64,000 nt of DNA from Anaerolineae bacterium (GCA_011174825.1 DUEZ01000075.1:1-64000); one strand, 5' to 3'. Shown: positions 34,848 through 43,410, counted from the first letter of the stretch. Translations and numbers: made by a program. Notes: generated by a model from the letters alone, not told the origin.

Positions 34848-36026
34848 TTAACCCCCTGATCGTGTACGTTGTTCAATTTCTGCTGCCCAATCGCGTAGTA
34901 GGCTGTGAATTTCAAGCACGCGTTGTTGATCGGTCTCTCGGATCTCAGAAAGTGCATGTAATATATCCGTGACATTTTCTTCAAGTAGTAGAATTTGAGA
35001 GACGATCTTCTCATGAAGACGATCGTGTTCACGCCATCCTTCATCAGCGGTAAGCTTATACGTGTTCCACCTTTTTTGGTCGTCCGCTTGAAAGCTAGAC
35101 CATTCCTGTTTCATCCGGTCATCAGCCAGCCGTTGCATTTCGGTAACTTCGTTGATGCGACGTTCCAGGCGCTCGACTACTTCCTCCAATTCTCGCTGCA
35201 TTTGTTTCATGGACCGGTAGATCTCTTCATAAGTGAGCATTCGCTCATCAAGATCGGCAGCCCTTTTCTCGAAATGTGCAAGGCGTTGTTCCCACTCATG
35301 CCAATTCCTTTCGAATCCTGTTAGTTTTAAATTCTGTTGATCCAGAACAACTGTTTGTGCCTCGCGTCGTTCGTTATCGCTTGTAACAAGATCGGTAACC
35401 CGGACCTCTACTCGACGCACGCGATCTTCTGTTGAATCGTGTTCTCCCCGCATGGTCTCGATCCTTTTCAGGATCTCAGAAGTCTCAGTCTGCAATTCAC
35501 CCAAACGCCGTGAATCTTGTTTTCTTCCCTCACCCAACGAGACTAGATTTCTCGAATGAGTTTCGTCCTTGGCGTCTAGATCTTCAATCATCTTCTCTAA
35601 ATTATCCATTTTGCTTGTAATACGCATTTCTGCTTCGCGGCGATCATTCAATGCTTGTTTGAACTCTTCCATGACTTCAATTTGCGACCGAAGCTCCTCC
35701 AACTGCTTCGCGAAAGGCTCAAGATCAATTTTACGGATTTTCTCTAACGCCTTCTCCTTTTCAGTTCGGCGATCTTCCGCCTCCCCTAACTGGCGTGAGA
35801 AATCTTGACGTTGCTTACTTAGCGTTTCATCCATTTGATGGATACGGGTCGTCAGACCCGCTAATCTAGATATTTCACTTGATAAATCCTGCAATTGCTT
35901 GGCATGTGAAGCGATGCGCTCCTCTGTTGTTAAAACTTGTTCTGACAGTCGATTGATTGATTCATTATCCTTTCGCCGTTGTTCATCCAACCACGAAAGC
36001 TGAGTTTCGATTTGTTTCGGCTCCAT
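34848..36026 (-). CDS. Long coiled-coil protein of unknown function
   Basis: 392 residues that are almost wholly heptad-rich (about 1-360), dense in Glu, Arg, Gln and Leu, with very few prolines and no membrane segment, signal peptide or globular domain. Repeated short units such as ERIASHAKQLQDL, RRVEVRVTDLV and RELEEVVERLERRINEV suggest an extended rod, as in SMC-hinge or filament-like proteins but without ATPase heads. ATG start at 36026. It lies upstream of selB on the same strand and downstream of the antiporter-like module on the far side of 56 bases. Structural or scaffold role is the only inference. Confidence 0.75.
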   Translation of the reverse strand: MEPKQIETQLSWLDEQRRKDNESINRLSEQVLTTEERIASHAKQLQDLSSEISRLAGLTTRIHQMDETLSKQRQDFSRQLGEAEDRRTEKEKALEKIRKIDLEPFAKQLEELRSQIEVMEEFKQALNDRREAEMRITSKMDNLEKMIEDLDAKDETHSRNLVSLGEGRKQDSRRLGELQTETSEILKRIETMRGEHDSTEDRVRRVEVRVTDLVTSDNERREAQTVVLDQQNLKLTGFERNWHEWEQRLAHFEKRAADLDERMLTYEEIYRSMKQMQRELEEVVERLERRINEVTEMQRLADDRMKQEWSSFQADDQKRWNTYKLTADEGWREHDRLHEKIVSQILLLEENVTDILHALSEIRETDQQRVLEIHSLLRDWAAEIEQRTRSGG

Positions 36027-36082
36027 CTTATGCCCTCATTTCATGCCGACGGATTATAGTATAGCGCTTTTGATTGAATTCT

Positions 36083-37480
36083 TTACGGGAAGAGCTGTGC
36101 CATACCAGCGGCGGCCTCCGTTACCCAAGGATATAAAAGTTGTGGAAAAGCGCCCAACAGGATGCACATCGCGATTCCACCGACAAGGAATAGCGTCTCG
36201 GTTAATGTTGATGAAACTACCCGCTCATCCAGTGGCGATCCAAGCAAGGCATTTGTCCACCGTAATGCTGCCGCACCAACGCAGAGAAAAGCAAGTATGA
36301 TCGCCCAGCCCGCGAGAGGATCTATCTTCGCGAGTTTTGAAAGCAACGCCCAGCGTCCAGGAAAGCCTGCGGTAAGCGGAAATCCTGCCATAGACGCTAA
36401 ACCGATCAAAGCAGACGCAGCTCCTAGCGGAGATCGATAGGCGGCCCCCTGAAGGGCTTGAAATTGGTCATCACCACGATGATGAAGTATTTTCGCCGAT
36501 CCCATGGCCCAAACCGCCAGATTTACAACACGAACGCCGGATAAACCAAGAGCTAAGCGGTACCCCTCTGGTATGCCAGTCCCAACCGCCAGAAGCATCA
36601 CCCCAAAATCAGTGATCAGTGCATAAGCCATGACTTTTGAGAAAGTCCTCTGCGCAATGGTTAACATGCTCCCAAAACACACCATAGCTATTCCAACCCA
36701 GCGAATCATCTCAAAAAGCCCAGGAACCTCGCGCAACCATGTATAACTATCCAAAAACCGCAGTAGAAAGAACAGTCCTGCACTTTGTAAAAGGATCGTC
36801 ACAAAAGATAATGCATAAGGATTGGCTTTTTCTGCAGCAGGGGGAAGCCAAAGGTGAAAAGGAGGGACAGCCATAATCACGGCAAAACCCAATGCCAATA
36901 ACATCGTAGCTCTATGTGCCAACTCAGGTGTCGCGCTCGTCACGCCGAGGTTATCCAACATCCAACCGGCGATGAGAATCGCCATCATAGCCAGGGTGTA
37001 CAAAATGAGAAGCCGTAAACCGCCCCTATGATTCGGATTCTCTGGAGAAACCAAAACCAATACCGCTCCCATCGCGGTGAATTCCAGGAATAGCGCCGCA
37101 AAGAGAAAGGGTTGAATGAGAAAGGAAGCGGCTACCGAACCAAGACAGAGTAATCCTACGTAGTACAGATTCCGGTTGGGTCGAGCAACCCAAGCTCCGC
37201 CAAATATGAATGCACCCGCAAGATAGAGAAATCCCACGGCTGCGCGATTACTCTCATCGAGTATCAGTGCTCGGCCCAGGATACGCCATGTGCTCGTGAT
37301 TTTTACTGCTAAACCAAGGACCTCGAATGGATCATCCAGGGTGATCCAAAGGGCAAATATCGCCAGCAAAATAGATCCGATTGACGAAATAGCGGCTTGC
37401 GCATGAGGACGATTTCTTGGCAAAGCGACACTTATCGCTAACGCACCGGTTACAGTGAGGAGCACGAACGGAGCGTTCAT
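36083..37480 (-). CDS. NuoN/MrpD-like proton-antiporter-family membrane subunit (divergent)
   Basis: 465 residues, about 13-14 membrane helices, Proton_antipo_M family. It has the TM5-type Glu (FLFAALFLEFTAMGAVLVL) and the loop PPFHLWLPPAAEKANP, but the Lys normally found just before PFHxW in this family is replaced (ALGFAVIMAVPPFHLW), and the later Lys-bearing helix reads SGVRVVNLAVWAMG. Loss of these residues suggests altered or no proton pumping. It is the last of three genes in a module, 2 bases after the stop of its neighbour. No hydrogenase, formate or NADH module is adjacent. Confidence 0.75.
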   Translation of the reverse strand: MNAPFVLLTVTGALAISVALPRNRPHAQAAISSIGSILLAIFALWITLDDPFEVLGLAVKITSTWRILGRALILDESNRAAVGFLYLAGAFIFGGAWVARPNRNLYYVGLLCLGSVAASFLIQPFLFAALFLEFTAMGAVLVLVSPENPNHRGGLRLLILYTLAMMAILIAGWMLDNLGVTSATPELAHRATMLLALGFAVIMAVPPFHLWLPPAAEKANPYALSFVTILLQSAGLFFLLRFLDSYTWLREVPGLFEMIRWVGIAMVCFGSMLTIAQRTFSKVMAYALITDFGVMLLAVGTGIPEGYRLALGLSGVRVVNLAVWAMGSAKILHHRGDDQFQALQGAAYRSPLGAASALIGLASMAGFPLTAGFPGRWALLSKLAKIDPLAGWAIILAFLCVGAAALRWTNALLGSPLDERVVSSTLTETLFLVGGIAMCILLGAFPQLLYPWVTEAAAGMAQLFP

Positions 37481-37482
37481 GG

Positions 37483-38094
37483 TTACCCTTCCAGCCTCGG
37501 TTTCTCACCACTCCCTATGAGGAGAAGGTGACTTACAACCACCGCAATTCCAAGATGCACAGTGGCCAGAAGAGCCATAACCGCTAACGAGGGTTCGATC
37601 GTGGTGTACGCGACCTCAAATCCGGAAATGATTGTCAACAACCCAATGCCAACCTTTACAGGTTCCTCTTGAAAGCCAAGCTGCAATAAACCCATGGCGA
37701 TTAAAAACGTTGCTCCATAACTGGCGAGAGTTGATATTTTCGGTAACGCTGACCAGATATCGCCTCCTAACCCGAACGCTACTAGGAGGACGAGGCAGAC
37801 GGCGATGATGCGAAATATCATGCTTGAAGGAATTGTCTCTGGTGTCACGAACTGGTCAGACCATCCAACATTTGCCAGAGCTACCGCGATGATGGCACAC
37901 GCTAGAAGTCCGGCTACTAACTTTGCAGCAGCCACCTGGAGTGGTAAAGAAAGGCTAACCAACCAAGCAGCAAATACATATTGAGCAGCAAGCGTCGCCA
38001 GGAGCAGGCGTCGATTATCCGACAGAATAAGAAGAGCTCCTGTGAGAGCCACTGCGACCGAAGCCACAATAGCAAGTTCCTCCAGCCAAGTCAT
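37483..38094 (-). CDS. Small hydrophobic HyfE/NuoK-like membrane subunit
   Basis: 203 residues from ATG at 38094, chosen because it overlaps the upstream stop by 4 bases (ATGA); the frame is open further upstream into the neighbouring gene. About seven membrane helices. The C-terminal half (GIGLLTIISGFEVAYTTIEPSLAVMALLATVHLGIAVVVSHLL) resembles the HyfE/MrpC/NuoK-like small subunits that sit between antiporter-like subunits in hydrogenase-4 and related complexes. Middle gene of three. The assignment is by size, hydropathy and position rather than strong motifs. Confidence 0.65.
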   Translation of the reverse strand: MTWLEELAIVASVAVALTGALLILSDNRRLLLATLAAQYVFAAWLVSLSLPLQVAAAKLVAGLLACAIIAVALANVGWSDQFVTPETIPSSMIFRIIAVCLVLLVAFGLGGDIWSALPKISTLASYGATFLIAMGLLQLGFQEEPVKVGIGLLTIISGFEVAYTTIEPSLAVMALLATVHLGIAVVVSHLLLIGSGEKPRLEG

Positions 38095-39659
38095 CCTAGC
38101 AGCCTCCCTTGCGCCAGAATGACAATCAGCAAAATAACGAGCATCCACAACATAGCACCCTCACCCTCAAGAAGTTCACCAATCAGGCGGAAGATGTTGA
38201 CCAAAACTCGACTCAACCGGTAAAGAATACGATAGAGAGGATCGGGATCAAGCCACGCAAACACTCGAGCCCAACGAAGGACGCTGCCTTCAGGAAATAG
38301 ACGCAGTAAAAAAACAGATAGGAACGATAAGCCAATGGTAATCACGAATACAATGCCTGCTTCGAGACTGACACTTCCAGGCATCCGTAAACCAAGCCCG
38401 AAACCCACGATTAAGGGCAGCAGCAAACCAAGGCCATACATGACCCTTACTAAACTTTCACCTGTAGGCCAGGTAGTTGAGGGTAAGAAGACGTGCCGGA
38501 TCCCACCAGTAGTGAGTAAAACCAACCCGATAACTCCCAGGGCGGTCACCGCAACGGATGTGGTGTCTACTACTCCGGTTGTCAGGGCTGCGGATATTAC
38601 ACCCGTTGGCGTTCCTGGCATACCTGCTAAGAATAACGCCGCCAGCCCGACCCATGCTCGATGTGGAGGGGCAAAAATCTCTGCTAAATAAAACACAGCT
38701 CCCGAGAGTAATAAAACACCTCCCGCAGCCGTGATTGGGGCACCACCAATCTCATGACTCAGACCTGCTGCTAAAACCCCAAGACCTGATATCCCTAGGA
38801 GAAGAAAAGGTCTCCCAGTTTCTCGATCCAGGTGAAAAGCCCATCTTAGACCACCAATGATCACGCCCAACCCCCCAGCTACACGTAGCCAGGCTAGCGT
38901 TTCCATCGGCACACCAATATTCAACATCCTAGCCAATACCGATAACGCTGTCACCGGTGGCAGCAAGTGGAGAAGGGTTCCTAAATGGCGCTGTAGGTCC
39001 ATCTTTGGCTGAAGAGTAATATGAGGTGGAAGCAGGCCAAGTCGTAATAGCACAGCTAGTACTAAGAATATAGCTGCCGTCGAAGAGGTCATAGGCGTTG
39101 AAAGTGAGCTGGTTCCACCTTCCGCCCCATTTAGAAGTGCTGCCATTAATACCAGGAGTATCCCTCCTCCATCAACTGCGATACGAATGAAAAGGCGAGA
39201 TGTGGATTTTCTGTCGTTCTGTATTCGTATAAAGAAGATGAGGGTAAGGACATCTACCAAAGCCCACGACATAGCGACGGTGAGCATGTTTCCGGCAAGC
39301 ATAGCTGTCATCGCGATCGCCGGATAGGCAAGCATAACCGCCCTATGAAAGGGTGTAGTCGTTCCAGGTTGCGCAGCTTGAGTGAAAGCCACGGATACCA
39401 GTATTGTTGAAGTTCCATAAAGGAAAAACCACCCTACCGCATCGAGGTGAAGTTCCAAGCGCGAGGCGAATAAGGCTGTTGGTTTCCAGACGGACAAACT
39501 GATCACATCAGGAATTCTGGTGACAAGAACCAAGCTAACAATCCACGTTAAGAGCGCGGTTCCAGAGGTGAGAGCCCACAAAATACGCTCCGGTCGATTC
39601 CTGACTATCGACATGAGGAGCGCACCAAGGAGAAGGATTATAATCGGTAGGATTGCCAC
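38091..39659 (-). CDS. NuoL/HyfB-like proton-antiporter-family membrane subunit (divergent)
   Basis: 522 residues, 14 or more membrane helices. The general layout is that of NuoL/HyfB/MrpA core subunits, but the charged helix residues are changed: the TM5 region reads MLTVAMSWALVDVLTLIFF where a Glu would follow Trp, and the TM7 region reads LLRLGLLPPHI, with Arg in place of Lys. First gene of the module, coupled to the next by ATGA. Start ATG at 39659. It could belong to a membrane complex of the complex I/Mrp superfamily with a changed function, such as ion-coupled transport; no partner enzyme is visible. Confidence 0.7.
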   Translation of the reverse strand: MAILPIIILLLGALLMSIVRNRPERILWALTSGTALLTWIVSLVLVTRIPDVISLSVWKPTALFASRLELHLDAVGWFFLYGTSTILVSVAFTQAAQPGTTTPFHRAVMLAYPAIAMTAMLAGNMLTVAMSWALVDVLTLIFFIRIQNDRKSTSRLFIRIAVDGGGILLVLMAALLNGAEGGTSSLSTPMTSSTAAIFLVLAVLLRLGLLPPHITLQPKMDLQRHLGTLLHLLPPVTALSVLARMLNIGVPMETLAWLRVAGGLGVIIGGLRWAFHLDRETGRPFLLLGISGLGVLAAGLSHEIGGAPITAAGGVLLLSGAVFYLAEIFAPPHRAWVGLAALFLAGMPGTPTGVISAALTTGVVDTTSVAVTALGVIGLVLLTTGGIRHVFLPSTTWPTGESLVRVMYGLGLLLPLIVGFGLGLRMPGSVSLEAGIVFVITIGLSFLSVFLLRLFPEGSVLRWARVFAWLDPDPLYRILYRLSRVLVNIFRLIGELLEGEGAMLWMLVILLIVILAQGRLLG

Positions 39660-39751
39660 CCAAACCTCATGACCAGAGAAGGCCGATAATAAATGTCACG
39701 CGCACTAGCATACCACGGACCTTTGCGATCTGACGACAAAAATTTTGAGCG

Positions 39752-39760
39752 TGCTATACT
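39752..39760 (+). promoter_or_regulatory. Extended -10 promoter of hutH
   Basis: TGCTATACT with no clear -35. Predicted start about 39767, giving a 128-nt leader to the chosen ATG at 39895. No terminator or His-rich frame is visible in this leader. Confidence 0.5.
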
Positions 39761-39894
39761 TGATGGATCCTGTTGGTGAGCGATCATATGCTCTTTCTTC
39801 ATCAATCACGATAATTGGATCATCAATATCCTCTCAGCTTGTAGGACGGACCCGTTCTGAGATAACAATCTACCTACGACACCGAAGGACACAA

Positions 39895-41490
39895 ATGCAA
39901 AAGAAAAGCACAAAGAGAAAATCAGAAGAGAAGATGGTTTCCATCGACGGGCATAGTTTGACACTTGATCAGATCGAAGCGGTTGCCCGAAATCATATGA
40001 ATGCCGAGCTTGCACTGAATGCTCGAACTCTGGTTGAGGATGCTGCGAGCACCATCCTCAACATAGCCGACTCTGAGCATCCTGTATATGGTGTCAACAC
40101 AGGGTTTGGGATTTTCGCCTCCCAGCGTATTGCTCCTGAAGAGACCGTCCGTCTTTCACGGAATCTGATCCTAAGCCATCTGGTAGGTGTTGGAGCCCCC
40201 TTCGCGAAGGATGTCGTTCGCGCAGCGATCCTGATCCGAGCCAATACGTTTGCTCACGGACACTCCGGTGTTCGCCCTCAGCTTATCGACATATTACTAG
40301 ATTTACTCAAAAACGATGTCACCCCCTATATTCCATCTCGCGGTTCGCTCGGTGCATCAGGAGATCTAGCACCTTTAGCCCACCTCGCGAGTGTGATTTC
40401 AGCCCCTCTAGAGGATGACCTAGAGGATTACTCCGGGCAGGCTTGGTATCGGGATCAACTCATGAGCGGAGCTGAAGCGATGTCTGCCGCGAATCTTACC
40501 CGGATCACATTAGGACCCAAGGAAGGATTGGCACTCACGAATGGGGCGACATTCTCAACAGCGCTTTTGGTATTAGCTTGCATTGATGCTGAGCGTGCAG
40601 TGAGGTGCGCAGAGATTGCTGCCGCCCTTTCCTTGGAGGCGTTGCTCGGTGTTTCTGCTGCATTTGACCCACGATTGCATCAATCTCGTCCACACCCTGG
40701 TCAAATCATGGTAGCGTCTCGCATCCGAGATCTAACGATGCAGAGCGATTTACTCGACGCTGATAACCGTGTCCATGATGCTTACAGCCTGCGATGTATT
40801 CCCCAAATCCTCGGACCCGTGTGGGATACACTCTCCTTTGTAAAAATGATCGTTACCACGGAAATAAACGCCGCCACCGACAACCCTCTTCTTTTCGGGG
40901 AGCAAGCGATCTCCGGAGGCAACTTTCACGGGGAGCCGATCGGACTTGCGGCGGATTACCTGAAGATCACCCTCGCCAAGGTAGGTTCGCTATCCGAACG
41001 GCATATCTTCCGTCTAACAGCGGAACATACCAGCGCTGGATTACCACCGATGTTGGTGACGCAAACGGAGAAGGCGGGGATCTACTCCGGGTTGATGATG
41101 CTTCAATACACGGCGGCTTCACTGACACTTGAAAACCAGGCTCTCGCAACACCAGATACACTTCACTCCATCCCGACATCAGCTGGGCAAGAAGATATCA
41201 ACCCCAACGCAACGACCGCAGTTCGTCACCTAACTGAGCTGATGGACAACTTATGGAAAATCGTAGCCATAGAATTGATTGTCGCTGCTCAAGCACTCGA
41301 TTTGAGGCTCAGAGCGATGCCGCAAGCTAAACCTGGTGTAGGTACAAATGCTGCTCACAAATACATCCGCAAGTATGTTTCCTTTCGAGAAGTCGACAGC
41401 CCTTATTCTGAGGACATTGAAGCCTTAAGCAAAATCATATCGACTGGTGATTTGATCAGAGTCGTAGCGCAAGCACTTGGCGAATCATAG
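39895..41490 (+). CDS. hutH: Histidine ammonia-lyase (aromatic amino acid lyase family)
   Basis: 531 residues from ATG at 39895, with GAAGGA 6 bases upstream; the frame is open to 39745 but that part spans the promoter. The active-site Ala-Ser-Gly that cyclises to the MIO group is at 154-156 (GSLGASGDLAPLAH), with YGVNTGFG (65-72) and the SH pair in NLILSHLVG (94-95), which favours histidine over Phe/Tyr lyases. QED near the C-terminal third is kept. It deaminates histidine to urocanate, the first step of histidine breakdown. hutU, hutI and others are not in the window. Alternative start ATG 39934 would shorten it by 13 residues. The next gene unit is hisS. Confidence 0.9.
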   Translation: MQKKSTKRKSEEKMVSIDGHSLTLDQIEAVARNHMNAELALNARTLVEDAASTILNIADSEHPVYGVNTGFGIFASQRIAPEETVRLSRNLILSHLVGVGAPFAKDVVRAAILIRANTFAHGHSGVRPQLIDILLDLLKNDVTPYIPSRGSLGASGDLAPLAHLASVISAPLEDDLEDYSGQAWYRDQLMSGAEAMSAANLTRITLGPKEGLALTNGATFSTALLVLACIDAERAVRCAEIAAALSLEALLGVSAAFDPRLHQSRPHPGQIMVASRIRDLTMQSDLLDADNRVHDAYSLRCIPQILGPVWDTLSFVKMIVTTEINAATDNPLLFGEQAISGGNFHGEPIGLAADYLKITLAKVGSLSERHIFRLTAEHTSAGLPPMLVTQTEKAGIYSGLMMLQYTAASLTLENQALATPDTLHSIPTSAGQEDINPNATTAVRHLTELMDNLWKIVAIELIVAAQALDLRLRAMPQAKPGVGTNAAHKYIRKYVSFREVDSPYSEDIEALSKIISTGDLIRVVAQALGES

Positions 41491-41515
41491 GGCGGGTCGT
41501 CTCGTGGGTGAGTTG

Positions 41516-41524
41516 TGCTATAAT
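41516..41524 (+). promoter_or_regulatory. Extended -10 promoter of the hisS leader
   Basis: TGCTATAAT, a perfect extended -10, 26 bases after the hutH stop, with no consensus -35. Predicted start about 41531, 171 bases before the hisS ATG. Confidence 0.65.
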
Positions 41525-41555
41525 CCTCCACAGTATTCAACTTGCCGGGAAGACC

Positions 41556-41612
41556 ATGAATATACATCTGCCGAATCACAAATATCACCATGGGGAGACG
41601 ATGGGCATTTAA
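41556..41612 (+). CDS. His-rich leader peptide of hisS
   Basis: 18 codons: MNIHLPNHKYHHGETMGI, then TAA. His occurs at positions 4, 8, 11 and 12 (CAT, CAC, CAC, CAT), far above normal frequency, and the last three lie within five codons. GGGAAG sits 4 bases before the ATG as a ribosome site. The stop codon directly precedes the region that can form the antiterminator. It is too short for routine gene calling. As in classical leader peptides, the product itself probably has no function; its translation senses charged tRNA-His. Confidence 0.8.
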   Translation: MNIHLPNHKYHHGETMGI

Positions 41613-41649
41613 GCTCACCCGGCGAAGATTTCTTGATTGTTATTAAAAG

Positions 41650-41680
41650 ACGGTGTGGGCTACCCCACACCGTTTTCTTG
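41650..41680 (+). terminator. Intrinsic terminator in the hisS leader
   Basis: Perfect 10-bp stem ACGGTGTGGG (41650-41659) / CCCACACCGT (41664-41673), 4-nt loop CTAC, then TTTTCTTG. It lies upstream of the hisS ribosome site, so without antitermination the hisS transcript would end here. Confidence 0.85.
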
Positions 41681-41701
41681 TAAGTCCATCAGGAGAATTC
41701 C

Positions 41702-42982
41702 ATGTCAGACATAACACCGGTGAAAGGCACTCGAGATTTCTACCCAGAACAGAAGGCATTCCAACGCTGGATGTACGATCATATACGAGCCGTGTCAGAG
41801 AAATTCGGTTATCAAGAGTACGATGGCCCCTTCCTTGAACGGCTTGAGCTATATGCGGCCAAATCTGGGGAAGAATTGGTGAAGGAGCAATCTTTTATCT
41901 TCCCAGATCGCGGCGGAGAGATGATCGCGCTACGCCCTGAACTTACCCCCTCTCTCGCTCGCATGTTGGCTACACGAAGCAAATCCATGGTTCGCCCTAT
42001 CCGCTGGTGGTCCTTTGGACCTTTCTGGCGATATGAACGACCTCAAAAAGGGCGCTCGCGTGAGTTCTTTCAGTGGAATATCGACCTATTGGGTGTCGAT
42101 TCACCGCAGGCGGATGCTGAAATCGTCGTCATCGCTGCTGCATTCTTCAAATCCGTCGGTTTGACGGCCAAGGATGTCCGCCTCAAGGTGAACAATCGAC
42201 GTTTGGCAGATGAACAATTGAGCACCCTGGGTATTCCGCCTGAACAACGTCAAGGAGTGTTTCGATTGATCGACAGGCGTTCGAAGTTAAGCCCACAGTA
42301 TTGGGAAGCGTACGCCGATGAAATCGGCCTTGATCCGGAACAGATATCAGGCCTCAAAGACCTACTTAATGATCGTTTGGCATGGCGTGAGTTCGACGAG
42401 CTGAAGGATTTCTTTGATGCCGTCGAACAAATGGGAGCTGCAGATTTTGTAGAATACGATCCGATCGTGATACGCGGCCTCGATTATTACACTGGGAATG
42501 TTTTCGAAGCTTATGATGTGGCTGGAGAGGAACGAGCCATATTAGGAGGCGGTCGTTACGATGACCTCGTAGCAGATATTGGTGGTGATCCGCTTCCTGG
42601 CGTGGGTTTCGCGATGGGTGATGTGGTCATCGGTCTTGTGCTTGACAAGTGTGGTGTAGAACCCGATCTACGAGCGAACCCAGCCGAAGTGTTCATCCCA
42701 ACCTTCGACGAGAGCAGCCGTGGTGAGACCCTACGTCTTGCTGCTGAATTACGTGTTTCTGGATTGAGAGTGGAATGGTTTCCGGAGATCGCTCGCCTAC
42801 CAAAACAATTCAAATACGCAGACCGGCAAGGTATCCCACTGGCCGTTATCCTTGGTCCGGATGAGATAAAGCTTGGTCAGGTGGCAATAAAAGACTTGCG
42901 TACAGGAACCCAAACGGTCGTCCCAAGGAGTGAGACGGTGGAAAAAGTGAGAGATTTACTCGCGCTAAGTGGAGAAATTTGA
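41702..42982 (+). CDS. hisS: Histidyl-tRNA synthetase
   Basis: 426 residues, class II synthetase. Motif 1 region and the GTRDFYPEQ start; motif 2 WWSFGPFWRYERPQKGRSREFFQWNIDLLG; the histidine-specific RGLDYYTGNVFEAY and motif 3 GGGRYDDL with GVGFAMGDVV. The C-terminal anticodon-binding domain runs from about 325. It charges tRNA-His. ATG at 41702 has AGGAGA 6 bases upstream. Expression is predicted to be set by the leader attenuator. The tRNA-His gene lies 428 bases downstream on the same strand, with hutH upstream. Confidence 0.96.
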   Translation: MSDITPVKGTRDFYPEQKAFQRWMYDHIRAVSEKFGYQEYDGPFLERLELYAAKSGEELVKEQSFIFPDRGGEMIALRPELTPSLARMLATRSKSMVRPIRWWSFGPFWRYERPQKGRSREFFQWNIDLLGVDSPQADAEIVVIAAAFFKSVGLTAKDVRLKVNNRRLADEQLSTLGIPPEQRQGVFRLIDRRSKLSPQYWEAYADEIGLDPEQISGLKDLLNDRLAWREFDELKDFFDAVEQMGAADFVEYDPIVIRGLDYYTGNVFEAYDVAGEERAILGGGRYDDLVADIGGDPLPGVGFAMGDVVIGLVLDKCGVEPDLRANPAEVFIPTFDESSRGETLRLAAELRVSGLRVEWFPEIARLPKQFKYADRQGIPLAVILGPDEIKLGQVAIKDLRTGTQTVVPRSETVEKVRDLLALSGEI

Positions 42983-43035
42983 TCTCGACAACTTCAGTTT
43001 CAATACGAAAACTGTTTGTAAAGCCTCTGTAAGGA

Positions 43036-43218
43036 ATGCCGAATCATTACCATGTTATTATTCATTCAGATCGCCGCTTCGAAAGACCTGGAGAGAACAT
43101 TTTCGAAGAGCAGAGTGCGACTTGCGCCGATCCCCCTGAGGCTCTCGGCCTGCGCCTCAAAAAATTAAAGGAGATCTCCAAGGTCACTGAGCGGCGATTT
43201 GCTATTCTCTACAACTGA
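43036..43218 (+). pseudogene. Possible remnant of a Y1/REP-associated (RAYT) transposase
   Basis: The frame opens with MPNHYHVIIHSD, close to the HUH-motif segment (MPNHxHLLI) of IS200/IS605-like Y1 and REP-associated transposases. The remaining residues do not resemble the family, and a stop precedes the ATG, so at most a fragment is left. The match covers only about 12 residues and could be chance. The rest of 42983-43370 shows no other gene. Confidence 0.3.
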
Positions 43219-43370
43219 CGAATATTCTCCTTCAACTCGACAAGGAACGGAACAAGAGAGAGATCCCCAAAGCTGGCCTTTGGATTGGTGTCCTGAAGCT
43301 GTATTGCCAAGACTCAATAAGAATTTGATGCCAGGTTTCAGGTCTATTGAATGTAAATCTGTATGTGAAA

Positions 43371-43399
43371 TGGTCACACACGGGAGGTCGTGATAGAAT
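43371..43399 (+). promoter_or_regulatory. Promoter of tRNA-His
   Basis: TGGTCA (43371-43376), 17-nt spacer, TAGAAT (43394-43399) preceded by TGA, an extended -10. The predicted start is about 5 bases before the tRNA. Confidence 0.55.
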
Positions 43400-43410
43400 T
43401 GTCCCAGCAT

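Larger units (their letters stand above)
41541..41680 (+). promoter_or_regulatory. Ribosome-mediated histidine attenuator of hisS
   Basis: Four segments can pair in competing ways. Region 1 (41541-41549, CTTGCCGGG) pairs with region 2 (41618-41627, CCCGGCGAAG) with one bulge. Region 2 (41613-41621, GCTCACCCG) also pairs with region 3 (41651-41660, CGGTGTGGGC): nine pairs with one bulged U at 41654. Region 3 (41650-41659) pairs perfectly with region 4 (41664-41673) to make a terminator. A His-rich leader frame lies between regions 1 and 2, and region 2 begins right after its stop codon. Predicted logic: a ribosome stalled at His codons leaves region 2 free for 2:3 and hisS is transcribed; a ribosome reaching the stop masks region 2 and the terminator forms; with no translation, 1:2 forms and the terminator forms. 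No T-box signature is present. Confidence 0.8.

Noticed and set aside
39745-39894. N-terminal extension of hutH
   Set aside because: It spans the -10 box at 39755-39760, and the family N terminus begins after 39895.
41531-41701. T-box or 6S RNA in the hisS leader
   Set aside because: The T-box core (AGGGTGGNACCGCG) is absent, and the short length with a His-rich frame fits an attenuator better than 6S RNA.
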